DNA of 35,850 nt from Bradyrhizobium cajani (GTDB lineage: Bacteria; Pseudomonadota; Alphaproteobacteria; Rhizobiales; Xanthobacteraceae): NCBI RefSeq assembly GCF_009759665.1, contig NZ_WQNE01000056.1:1-35850 (forward strand), given 5' to 3'. The position numbers and the translations under genes were made by a program. Below are positions 15,750 to 23,692 of the stretch, piece by piece. The notes beneath the pieces were generated by a model. It made no database searches. It was not told the DNA's origin and was given only the letters and a program-made list of their open reading frames with translations. Each line of letters opens with the position of its first letter. Positions within the stretch are counted from its first letter, which is position 1.

Positions 15750-16087
15750 ATGGCAGATGGCGCGTACCTTTACATTCTCAGATGCGCTGATGGCAGCTAC
15801 TACATCGGAACGACCCGTACCGGGCTTGAGTTCAGGATCGCTCAGCACAACGCCGGCACTTTGCCGGTTACACCAAGTCGCGCAGGCCAGTGGTTCTGGT
15901 CTTCTCTCAATGGTTCGATCGGATCACCGACGCGATCGAATGCGAACGCAAGCTCAAGAAATGGAGCCGCGCCAAGAAGGAAGCCTTCATGCGCGGCGAT
16001 TTTTCCGAACTCCATGAACTGGCAAAGCGCGGATCACATCATCCTTCGAGACGCCCGCCTGCGGCGGGCCCTCAGGATGAGGGCTGA
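15750..16087 (+). pseudogene. GIY-YIG nuclease gene with a single-base frameshift
   Basis: The first part, MADGAYLYILRCADGSYYIG, is the GIY-YIG nuclease core (Y-L-Y-I-L ... Y-Y-I-G), followed by an arginine helix (LEFRIAQHNAGT). At about 15862 the frame is lost. One base earlier in phase, the sequence continues sensibly as YTKSRRPVVLVFSQWFDRIT and then ECERKLKKWSRAKKEAF, the normal C-terminal half of UPF0213/YhbQ-like proteins. Restoring one base in the TTx codon would give one frame of about 112 residues. The final 16 or so residues (HHPSRRP...) and the stop codon are encoded by the next repeat. The gene is either a pseudogene or affected by a sequencing error. The genes of this family encode small structure-specific DNA endonucleases. 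Confidence 0.8.
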
Positions 16088-16210
16088 ATGCGCGGCTCCC
16101 GGCTGCTCGACGAAAGACCTTCCACTTCACAGCTGCCTGCCGCAACGGACGAAATGCCAGTTAAGCCTCATCCTGAGGAGACCGCGGAGCGGTCGTCTCG
16201 AAGGACGAGG
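16040..16210. repeat. CCTTCGAGACGCC repeat, copy 3 (downstream of the GIY-YIG gene)
   Basis: Arm 1 (16040-16083) begins CATCCTTCGAGACGCCCGCC and supplies the 3' end and stop codon of the GIY-YIG frame. Arm 2 (about 16164-16210) runs from CCTCATCCTGAGGAGACCGC to CTCGAAGGACGAGG. The spacer between arms is about 80 bases. Confidence 0.9.
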
Positions 16211-16232
16211 CGTGCACGCCGCTAGAAGCTGC

Positions 16233-16508
16233 TCATCGGCCCCGCCGCTCCGAAATCAGCTTCAACCACGCCGCCGAATGAAACGCGCTCATCAAGAGAT
16301 ACATCGGCACCATCCCGCCGAGCAGAGAGCCGTGTCCGGCGGCGCAGAGCATGTCCGCCGGACTGTCGCCGATCATGGCCGTTAACACGGCCATGATCGC
16401 GAAGGTGGGTGTGGCCGCCAGCCCAAGCCGTAGCCCAAGCCAACTGGCGAGGTGGCGCGCGGCCGCGACGCCGTCGCGGCTGGCGCCGACAGTTGCGGGA
16501 CTAGTCAC
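16233..16508 (-). CDS. Small two-helix membrane protein coupled to the DUF899 gene
   Basis: The 91-residue protein has two likely membrane helices, about residues 22-45 (LRLGLAATPTFAIMAVLTAMIG) and 63-82 (GGMVPMYLLMSAFHSAAWLK). The proposed GTG start at 16508 overlaps the stop codon of the DUF899 gene (GTGACTAG), which points to translational coupling. No family is recognised. Such small membrane proteins next to DUF899 may be a conserved pair. The stop lies about 20 bases from the repeat at 16210. Confidence 0.6.
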   Translation of the reverse strand: MTSPATVGASRDGVAAARHLASWLGLRLGLAATPTFAIMAVLTAMIGDSPADMLCAAGHGSLLGGMVPMYLLMSAFHSAAWLKLISERRGR

Positions 16509-17295
16509 GTCCTTCCGCCGCCTCTTCGCGAAACGCCTTCTCGCCGGCGTCGGAGATCTCGACCCACTTCTTGTCGGGCTCAGCCCCGTCCGTGTAGCTG
16601 TCGTGCCAGTTCCACCACTTGTAGGTCGGCGTCTGCGGATAGCCCTTCGGCGAGTCCTCCCAGACCTCCTGCCGGCCGAGCGGCGTGATGTCGAGGTAGT
16701 TCCAGGTGCCGCCCATCTGCTCGTCACCGCGGCTCTTGACGAAATAGGTGCGGAAGATGCGCATTCCGTCGCGGTAGAACACGTTCGTCCCATGCCATTC
16801 GTCGACGCCGAAATCGGCGTCGAAACTGTCGGTGACGGTGACCCACGGCATGGTCCAGCCCATCCGCTTCTTCAGCCTGATGATGTCGGCCTGCGGCGCG
16901 CGCGAGGCGAACACCAGCGTGGTGTCGCGGGCATTCAGATGCGCGACATGAGCGACCTGGTCGGCGACCATGGAGCAGCCGCGGCAGGCATGATCGGGCC
17001 AGCCGAACACGCCGGGCTCGAAGAAGGCCCGGTACACGATCAGCTGCCGCCGGCCCTGGAACAGATCGACCAGACTGACCTTGCCGCCGGGCCCCTCGAA
17101 CGCATAGGTTTTGGTCACTTCCATCCACGGCATGCGCCGGCGCTCGGCGGCCAGGGCGTCGCGGGCACGGGTATGCGCCTTTTCCTTCACGAGCAGTTGC
17201 TGACGGGCCGCCTCCCAGTCCTGCGGCGACGCCACCGGCGGGGTTTGCATGGCGGGCTGTCCGTCGTTCCGTCCGTTTTGGGCTATTGTCATCAT
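16501..17295 (-). CDS. DUF899 family thioredoxin-like protein
   Basis: The 264-residue cytoplasmic protein belongs to the DUF899 family (AhpC/TSA-like thioredoxin fold). Typical features are the start helix with ARQQLLVKEKAHTRARDAL and ERRRMPW, the strand YAFEGPGGKVSLVDLFQGRRQLIVY, and a Cys pair in HACRGCSMVADQ that takes the position of the redox motif, followed by FASRAP and a Trp/Tyr-rich C-terminal half (TYFVKSRGDEQMGGTWNYLD). The biochemical role is unknown; a redox or peroxide-related role is suggested only by the fold. It is divergent from the regulator gene at 17458 (gap 162 bases), which may control it. Confidence 0.88.
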   Translation of the reverse strand: MMTIAQNGRNDGQPAMQTPPVASPQDWEAARQQLLVKEKAHTRARDALAAERRRMPWMEVTKTYAFEGPGGKVSLVDLFQGRRQLIVYRAFFEPGVFGWPDHACRGCSMVADQVAHVAHLNARDTTLVFASRAPQADIIRLKKRMGWTMPWVTVTDSFDADFGVDEWHGTNVFYRDGMRIFRTYFVKSRGDEQMGGTWNYLDITPLGRQEVWEDSPKGYPQTPTYKWWNWHDSYTDGAEPDKKWVEISDAGEKAFREEAAEGRD

Positions 17296-17457
17296 GTCTC
17301 TCCAAACCTCTTGCTTGGTCTCTTGCCTGGGCGGTCGTTCCGCATCTCGCTATGACGGACGCGGAACCGCTCGCCCCTCACCGCACATTGTCGGCCGTCA
17401 ACGATTTCTCGCACCTCGCGGTTGCGCGGTGGGAGTAACAAGTGTGGCGGGATTGAC

Positions 17458-18678
17458 ATGGAGTCGCTGATCACGGCCGCCGCGCGTGCGCTCGAAGCCG
17501 GCGATCCGCTCGGCGCGCTGAACCGCGTTGCGCTGCGCAACGATGCGCCGTCGCTCGCGCTGCGCGGCATCGCGATGGCTCAGCTCGGCGATCTCGCCAA
17601 GGCCAAGACGCTGCTGCGGAGCGCGGCACGCGCGTTCGGTCCGAGAGAAGCCGTCGCGCGCGCAAGGTGCGTGGTGGCCGAGGCCGAGATCGCGCTCGTC
17701 TCGCGCGACCTGGGCTGGCCGGTGAAGACGCTCGCCGCCGCGCGGGCGACCCTCGAAAAGCACGGCGATCTCGCCAATGCCGCCCATGCAGGTCACATCG
17801 AGGCGCGCCGCTTCCTCCTCGTCGGGCGGCTCGACGACGCCGAGCATGCATTGGCCGCGGTCATCGCCTCCCCGCTCCCGCCGGCATCGCAAGTCGTCCG
17901 CGAGCTCGTGGTCGCCGGCATCGCAATCAGGCGGCTCAGAACGAAAGACGCGCGCGCGGCACTCGGCCGCGCCACACGTGCGGCGCGGCTGGCCGGCATT
18001 CCGGCGCTCGCAGCCGAGGTCGAAAGTGCGAACCTCGTGCTCGACACGCCGGCGGCGCGCCTGATCGCGCGCGGCAAGGAGCATCCGCTGTTGCTTGGAC
18101 AGGTCGAAGCGCTGGCGGCGTCCAAGGCACTCGTCGTGGACACGTTCCACCACACCGTTCGCAAGGGAGACATCGTCGTGTCGCTCGGAACACGGCCGGT
18201 GCTGTTCGCTCTCGCGCGCCCCCTGGCGCAGGCTTGGCCCGCCGACGTGTCCCGGGAGGCGCTGATGTCCGCGGCGTTTCGGGCGAGGCACGTCGATGAA
18301 TCGCATCGCGCCCGGCTCCGGGTCGAGATCGGCCGGCTCCGCGCCAAGCTCAAGCCTCTCGCCGATGTCAGCGCAACGAAGCAAGGCTTTGCGCTGACAC
18401 CGCGCAAGACGCGAGACGTTCTCGTGCTGGCGCGGCCCGTCGAGGAAAAGCATGCCGCCGTGCTCGCCCTGCTCTCCGATGGAGAGCCGTGGTCGAGCTC
18501 CGCGTTGGCGCTGGCGCTTCGAACGAGCGCACGTACCGTGCAGCGGGCGCTCGAGGAGCTGGCGCGATCGAACAAGGTGCAGTCGTTCGGGCATGGCCGT
18601 GCGCGGCGCTGGATGACCCCGCCGGTCCCGGGTTTCCCGACAGGCTTGTTACTCCCCACGCCGCTGCTGAAGACATAG
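17458..18678 (+). CDS. Putative one-component regulator with TPR-like N-terminus and two winged-helix regions
   Basis: The 406-residue protein begins with Ala/Leu-rich helical repeats (about 1-200) that look TPR-like, e.g. the ALRGIAMAQLGDLAKAKTLL type. The middle (about 215-325) resembles an OmpR/SARP-type winged helix: LFALARPLAQAWPADVSREAL, then RLRVEIGRLRAKLKPL, then GFALTPR as the wing strand. A second helix-turn-helix follows at about 345-390 (WSSSALALALRTSARTVQRALEELARSNKV). No kinase or receiver domain is seen. The ATG at 17458 was chosen over an upstream alternative at 17422. It is 30 bases before the beta-propeller gene, so it is probably co-transcribed with it, and divergent from DUF899. 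Confidence 0.72.
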   Translation: MESLITAAARALEAGDPLGALNRVALRNDAPSLALRGIAMAQLGDLAKAKTLLRSAARAFGPREAVARARCVVAEAEIALVSRDLGWPVKTLAAARATLEKHGDLANAAHAGHIEARRFLLVGRLDDAEHALAAVIASPLPPASQVVRELVVAGIAIRRLRTKDARAALGRATRAARLAGIPALAAEVESANLVLDTPAARLIARGKEHPLLLGQVEALAASKALVVDTFHHTVRKGDIVVSLGTRPVLFALARPLAQAWPADVSREALMSAAFRARHVDESHRARLRVEIGRLRAKLKPLADVSATKQGFALTPRKTRDVLVLARPVEEKHAAVLALLSDGEPWSSSALALALRTSARTVQRALEELARSNKVQSFGHGRARRWMTPPVPGFPTGLLLPTPLLKT

Positions 18679-18708
18679 GATAGAGTCACATCCACAGGGA
18701 TCGAGCAC

Positions 18709-19356
18709 ATGAAGCGTTCAGCCGCAGAGATCGTCAGGGAGTATGGTCCTTTCGCCGGCGTCGAGGCCGTGCACGGCGTCACCTATGACGGCACCCATGT
18801 CTGGTTCGCCTCCGGCGACAAGCTGAACGCGGTCGATCCGGCCAGCGGCAAGATCGCACGCTCGATCGATGTCGCCGCGCACGCGGGAACGGCGTTCGAC
18901 GGCCGGCACCTGTTCCAGATCGCGGAGGATCGCATCCAGAAGATCGACGCCGCGACGGGCAAGGTGCTCTCCACCATCCCGGCACCGGGCGGCGGTGGCG
19001 ATTCCGGCCTTGCCTGGGCCGAGGGTTCGCTCTGGGTCGGGCAATATCGAGATCGGAAAATCCATCAGATCGATCCGGACACCGGGAAGATCCTGCGCAC
19101 CATCGAGAGCAAGCGCTTCGTGACCGGGGTGACCTGGGTCGATGGGGAGCTCTGGCACGGCACCTGGGAGGGAGAGGAAAGTGACGTGCGGCGCATCGAT
19201 CCCGAGACCGGCAAGGTGCTGGAGCAGCTCGACCTGCCCGCCGGAACGATGGTTTCAGGGTTGGAGTCCGACGGCGGCGATCGCTTCTTCTGCGGCGGCG
19301 GCGATCGCGGCAATGTGAGAGCGGTCCGCCGTCCCCGGCGCGCCGCCCCGCGATGA
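18709..19356 (+). CDS. YncE/glutamine-cyclotransferase-like beta-propeller protein
   Basis: The 215-residue protein lacks a signal peptide. It consists of repeated beta-sheet units with the pattern G-V-T-Y-D-G-x-x-V-W, then D-P-A-S-G-K-I, each 40-45 residues (for example KIHQIDPDTGKILRTIES and VRRIDPETGKVLEQLDL). This is the layout of YncE-like or glutaminyl-cyclotransferase-like propellers. About five blades are visible, so the protein is short for a full propeller. The end, RRPRRAAPR, is basic. It probably binds or acts on a small molecule; the substrate is unknown. Confidence 0.75.
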   Translation: MKRSAAEIVREYGPFAGVEAVHGVTYDGTHVWFASGDKLNAVDPASGKIARSIDVAAHAGTAFDGRHLFQIAEDRIQKIDAATGKVLSTIPAPGGGGDSGLAWAEGSLWVGQYRDRKIHQIDPDTGKILRTIESKRFVTGVTWVDGELWHGTWEGEESDVRRIDPETGKVLEQLDLPAGTMVSGLESDGGDRFFCGGGDRGNVRAVRRPRRAAPR

Positions 19357-19472
19357 CGGTCTGAACACACGCCGCCGTTAACCTGTTCGCCCCAATTCCA
19401 CCCCACCGGTGCGCTCTAGCGCCCTCCTCGCCCGCCCTGTAGAGTTCGGTCCCGGGGCGGCCTGGGGGATTG

Positions 19473-21035
19473 ATGCGTCTGACGTTGAACTTGAAGACTA
19501 TCCTGATCGCCGTCGTGGTGCTCGCGGCGTCGTTCTTCATCAGCTTGAAGGCGATGGACTTCCTGTCGCCGCGCGCGACGAATTCGGCGCCGCCGGTCGC
19601 GCAACTGCCGCCGCTGCCGCCCGCCTCGAAGAGTTCCATCGTGGTCGCGCCGGTCGCCATCGCGCTGTCGGCGATCCGCGAGCAGGCCGAGAAGGCCGCG
19701 CCGCGCAATTTCGCCGGCAAGGCCGACAACCCGATCTCGCAGATCCTGGAGAACGCCGACATCGGCTGGTCCGCAGTCCGCGGCCCGATGGCGGCAAACG
19801 GCGACAAGGACGTGCTGACACTGTCGACGCCGCTCGCCGGCAAGCTGAACGTGACGGGCTCGCTGTCCTCGAAAGCCACCGGCGCACTTGGCGATGCGCT
19901 CGGCAGCGTGCTCGGCGGCAACGCCGCAAAGCAGATCGGCGCGGTCAACATCAAGAACCTGAACGCCAGTGCCGAGATCAAGGGCAACGTGGTCGTCACC
20001 TCGCGCCCGAAGCTGGCGGCCAACTGGCATCTCGAGCCCAATCTCGGCGCCCAGGTCAATCTCGGCGACACCAATCTTGCGGTCGCCGGCGCCAAGGTCA
20101 ACGTGCCGGCGCAGGTCAAGCCGCTGATCGACAAGAACGTCGCCGAGCAGATCAACATCGTCTCCGAGCGCATCCGCAACGATCCTTCGCTGCGCGAGAA
20201 CGCAAAGGTGCAATGGGCCAAGGCCTGCCGCTCGATCCCGCTGCAAGGTTCGGGCTCGTCGCTGCCGCCGCTGTGGCTCGAGATGAAGCCGGTGCGTGCC
20301 ATCGCCGCGCAGCCGCGCGTCGACGCGCAGGCCGTGACGCTGCTGCTCGGCCTCGAGGCCGAGACGCGCGTCACCTCGACGCCGACCAAGCCGGACTGTC
20401 CGTTCCCCGAAAAGATCTCGATCGTGCCGCCGACCGGCACCGGCGTGAACATCGGCGTGCCGATCGACGTGCCCTTCACCGAGATCAACAAGCTGATCGC
20501 CGCGCAGATGGTCGGCCACACCTATCCGGAGGACGGCTCCGGCCCGGTCGACGTCACCGTCAAGAGCGTCAACGTGATCCCCTCGGGTGACCGGCTGCTG
20601 ATTTCGCTGCTGGTGCGCGCCAAGGAAAAGAAGAGCTGGTTCGGCCTCGGCGCCGAGGCGACCGTGCACATCTGGGGCCGGCCGATGCTCGACCAGGCGC
20701 AGCAGACGCTGCGGCTCGCCGACATCCAGCTCGCGGTGGAGTCCGAGGCGGCGTTCGGCCTGCTTGGCGCCGCGGCGCGCGCCGTGGTGCCGCAGATGCA
20801 GCAGGCACTGGTGCAGAAGGCGACGCTCGACCTGAAGCCGATCGTCGCCAATGCGCGCGAGAAGATCGCCGCCGCGATCGCCGACTACCAGAAGAGCGAG
20901 GACGGCCTCAAGGTCGATGCCAGGATCGACAGCCTGACGCTCGCCGACATCGCCTTCGATTCGAAGACGCTGCGCGTGGTCGCGGAAGCCGGCGGCTCGC
21001 TGAACGTGTCGGTGACGAAGCTGTCGGGGATGTAA
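19473..21035 (+). CDS. DUF4403 family membrane-anchored protein
   Basis: The 520-residue protein has one N-terminal membrane helix (about residues 8-27), a Pro-rich linker (35-52), and then a large repetitive beta-rich region typical of DUF4403, probably in the periplasm. Helical stretches near the C-terminus (VPQMQQALVQKATLDLKPIVANAREKIAAAIADY) precede a final beta region. The ATG at 19473 has a GGGGGA Shine-Dalgarno close upstream; TTG at 19470 is less likely. Its function is unknown. It is a single gene between the propeller gene and the ABC importer. Confidence 0.8.
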   Translation: MRLTLNLKTILIAVVVLAASFFISLKAMDFLSPRATNSAPPVAQLPPLPPASKSSIVVAPVAIALSAIREQAEKAAPRNFAGKADNPISQILENADIGWSAVRGPMAANGDKDVLTLSTPLAGKLNVTGSLSSKATGALGDALGSVLGGNAAKQIGAVNIKNLNASAEIKGNVVVTSRPKLAANWHLEPNLGAQVNLGDTNLAVAGAKVNVPAQVKPLIDKNVAEQINIVSERIRNDPSLRENAKVQWAKACRSIPLQGSGSSLPPLWLEMKPVRAIAAQPRVDAQAVTLLLGLEAETRVTSTPTKPDCPFPEKISIVPPTGTGVNIGVPIDVPFTEINKLIAAQMVGHTYPEDGSGPVDVTVKSVNVIPSGDRLLISLLVRAKEKKSWFGLGAEATVHIWGRPMLDQAQQTLRLADIQLAVESEAAFGLLGAAARAVVPQMQQALVQKATLDLKPIVANAREKIAAAIADYQKSEDGLKVDARIDSLTLADIAFDSKTLRVVAEAGGSLNVSVTKLSGM

Positions 21036-21172
21036 GCACGCCCTCACCCACCGGGCCCGCGCGCGTCTTCGCCCGCTTGCGCCGCTGGCATTCTCATCGG
21101 AGGATGCTAAGCTATCCCTCGCAACCTCGAACGAGGTGCTGACGGCACTGTAGCGGGCTACGAGAGGACGAC

Positions 21173-22282
21173 ATGGAAGCCGGCATGGTCACGCCTGCGC
21201 CGGCGCTGGTGCGCTTTTCCGGCATTCAGAAGACCTACGATGGCGAGCACCTCGTGGTGAAGAACCTCGATCTCGACATCCGGAAGGGCGAGTTCATCAC
21301 CCTGCTTGGCCCGTCGGGCTCGGGCAAGACGACCACGCTGATGATGCTGGCCGGCTTCGAGGTTCCGACCCAGGGCGAGATCTACCTCGCTGACCGGCCG
21401 ATCAAGAACATGCCGCCGCATAAGCGCGACATCGGCATGGTTTTCCAGAACTATGCCTTGTTTCCGCATCTGACGATCGCGGAGAATATCGCCTTCCCGC
21501 TCTCCGTTCGCAAAATCAACAAGGCGGAAGCGCAGGAGCGCGTCAAGTCGGCGTTGCGTATGATCAAGATGGAAACCCTGGCGCACCGGCGGCCCGGGCA
21601 GCTGTCCGGCGGTCAGCAGCAACGCGTGGCGCTGGCCCGCGCGCTGGTTTTCAACCCGCAGCTTGTGCTGATGGACGAACCTCTGGGAGCCCTGGACAAG
21701 CGCCTGCGGGAGCAGATGCAACTGGAGATCAAGCAACTGCACGAGACGATGGGCATCACCGTCGTCTACGTCACGCACGATCAGAGCGAAGCGCTCACCA
21801 TGTCGGACCGCATCGCCGTGTTCAACGATGGCATTGTGCAGCAGATCGACACGCCCGACGCACTTTACGAGCATCCGGTGAACAGCTTCGTCGCCCACTT
21901 CATCGGCGAGAACAATGTGCTGGCCGGCACCATCGAAACGGTCGAAAAGGAATATTGCCGCGTCGCGCTGGCCGGTGGCGGTGCCGTCACCGCACGGGCG
22001 GTCAACATATCGGGCGCGGGCGCATCGACGTCCCTGTCGGTGCGGCCGGAGCGGATCTCCATTATCCTGGACGGCACCTCCAGCGACGGACCGAACCGCC
22101 TGCCGGCCAGGGTGCAGAGCACCATCTATCTCGGCGACCACGCGCTGGCCGTACTCGATGTCGCCGGCAACGGGGAGTTCATTGTCAAGCTTCAGCCGGA
22201 CGCACATGTCAACCTGAGACATGGCGACAGCGTGTTCATCACCTTCCGCCCGGAGGACTGCCTGGCCCTCGATCCCGTCTGA
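21173..22282 (+). CDS. ABC importer ATP-binding protein (PotA-like)
   Basis: The 369-residue protein is the nucleotide-binding subunit of a polyamine/opine/phosphonate-type (CUT1-like) importer. Visible motifs: Walker A GPSGSGKT (46-53), Q-loop FQNYALFPHL (91-100), signature LSGGQ (144-148), Walker B VLMDEP (165-170), switch His202. The C-terminal part (about 240-369) is a TOBE-like regulatory domain with VRPERISI and FRPEDCLALDP. It is the first gene of the operon, 56 bases before the binding-protein gene. The substrate is decided by the binding protein and is not known. Confidence 0.92.
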   Translation: MEAGMVTPAPALVRFSGIQKTYDGEHLVVKNLDLDIRKGEFITLLGPSGSGKTTTLMMLAGFEVPTQGEIYLADRPIKNMPPHKRDIGMVFQNYALFPHLTIAENIAFPLSVRKINKAEAQERVKSALRMIKMETLAHRRPGQLSGGQQQRVALARALVFNPQLVLMDEPLGALDKRLREQMQLEIKQLHETMGITVVYVTHDQSEALTMSDRIAVFNDGIVQQIDTPDALYEHPVNSFVAHFIGENNVLAGTIETVEKEYCRVALAGGGAVTARAVNISGAGASTSLSVRPERISIILDGTSSDGPNRLPARVQSTIYLGDHALAVLDVAGNGEFIVKLQPDAHVNLRHGDSVFITFRPEDCLALDPV

Positions 22283-22338
22283 TCCGGACCGACATCGATC
22301 AACTTCAACGTAACTCACATGTAGAAGGAACAAGGACC

Positions 22339-23397
22339 ATGCTGAAGCGCAAGATTGGCAAGATCGCTCTGGGTTTCGCCGCGGCACTGAGCGCCAGCGC
22401 TGCGCTGGCCACGGCCGCGGAGGCGCGTGACCTCACCGTCGTGTCGTGGGGCGGCGCGTATCAGGATGCCCAGAAGAAGGTCTATTTCGAGCCGTTCAAG
22501 AAGGCAGCCAGTATTCCGATGAACGACGAGTCCTGGGACGGTGGCATCGGCGTGCTGCGCGCCAAGGTGCAGGGCGGCGCCGCCACCTGGGATGTCGTCC
22601 AGGTGGAGAGCGACGAACTCGCGGTCGGCTGCGAGGAAGGCCTGTTCGAGAAGATGGACTATTCCAAAATCGGCGGCGAGGCCGCCTATATCCCGCCGTC
22701 AGTCAATCCCTGCGGCGTCGGCGCCATCCTCTACGATTTCGTTCTCGGCTACGACAAGGACAAGCTGAAGGAGGCGCCCAAGGGCTGGGCCGATTTCTTC
22801 GACACCAAGAAGATTCCGGGCAAGCGCGCCCTGCGTCAGGGCCCGAAGACCACGCTGGAGATCGCCCTTATGGCCGACGGCGTCGCGCCGAAGGACGTCT
22901 ACAAGGTGCTGGCGACCGACGAAGGCGTCGATCGCGCGTTCAAGAAGCTGGACACCATCAAGGGTGACATCGTCTGGTGGAAGGCCGGCGCCCAGCCGCC
23001 GCAATTGCTCGCTTCCGGCGAGGTGGCGATGACCTCGGTCTACAATGGCCGCATCGACACCGCGAACAAGAACGAGAAGAAGAATTTTGGCATGGTGTGG
23101 GACGGAGCGCTGTTCACCCTCGACAGCTGGGTCATCCTGAAGGGGAGCCCGAACAAGGACGCGGCCTACAAGTTCCTCGACTTCGTCGGCAAGCCGGAGA
23201 ACCAGTCCAAGCTGTCGGAGAACATTGCTTATGGCACCTCGAACAAGGACGCAGCCGGCAGGCTCGCGCCCGCCGTTCTGAAGGACCTGCCGACAGCGCC
23301 TGACAACATCAAGAACGCGGTCGAGATCAATGTTGGCTTCTGGCTCGAGAACATCGACCGCCTGACCGAGCGCTTCAACAAATGGGCCGCGAAGTAG
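22339..23397 (+). CDS. Periplasmic substrate-binding protein of a polyamine-type ABC importer
   Basis: The 352-residue protein has a Sec signal peptide (cleavage near AEA-RDL, residue 29) and then DLTVVSWGGAYQDAQKK, the standard start of PotD-like (spermidine/putrescine family, SBP_bac_8-like) binding proteins. A Cys pair (Cys98, Cys125) could form a disulfide. The C-terminal part (VWDGALFTLDSWVILKGSP and later NKDAAYKFLDFVG) matches the family. The start at 22339 follows AAGGAACAAGGACC. A polyamine is only one of several possible ligands; related proteins bind opines, amino acids or organic acids. Confidence 0.9.
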   Translation: MLKRKIGKIALGFAAALSASAALATAAEARDLTVVSWGGAYQDAQKKVYFEPFKKAASIPMNDESWDGGIGVLRAKVQGGAATWDVVQVESDELAVGCEEGLFEKMDYSKIGGEAAYIPPSVNPCGVGAILYDFVLGYDKDKLKEAPKGWADFFDTKKIPGKRALRQGPKTTLEIALMADGVAPKDVYKVLATDEGVDRAFKKLDTIKGDIVWWKAGAQPPQLLASGEVAMTSVYNGRIDTANKNEKKNFGMVWDGALFTLDSWVILKGSPNKDAAYKFLDFVGKPENQSKLSENIAYGTSNKDAAGRLAPAVLKDLPTAPDNIKNAVEINVGFWLENIDRLTERFNKWAAK

Positions 23398-23495
23398 CAC
23401 GCAAGCGAACAGGCGCGCGGTGCAGGCAGAGGGACGATAGTCCTTCGACTGTGCCCCGCCCCTGGCCTGAAATGGATCGAGCAGTTTCGTTGCGG

Positions 23496-23629
23496 CCAGC
23501 CTTCGAGACGCCCGCTTTCGGCGGGCTCCTCAGGATGAGGCGGGAGTGTGCGGCAGCTATTTCACAGGCCCCAATGTCGAGGAGCCTCATCCTGAGGAGA
23601 CCGCGAAGCGGTCGTCTCGAAGGACGAGG
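23496..23629. repeat. CCTTCGAGACGCC repeat, copy 4 (inside the ABC operon)
   Basis: Arm 1 (23496-23541) has CCAGCCTTCGAGACGCCCGC and CAGGATGAGG. Arm 2 (23583-23629) has CCTCATCCTGAGGAGACCGC and ends CTCGAAGGACGAGG. It lies in the 295-base gap between the binding-protein and permease genes and would form strong hairpins in the operon mRNA. Confidence 0.9.
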
Positions 23630-23692
23630 CGCGCGCTCAGGCCGCTCCCAACCTGAAATGGCGAGGAATGTCCGGTCAAAGAGGCTCAATCC

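Noticed and set aside
19416..21047. 543-codon minus-strand open frame opposite the DUF4403 gene
   Set aside because: His/Arg/Gly/Asp-biased composition of a shadow frame; the plus strand has a membrane anchor and a good ribosome-binding site.
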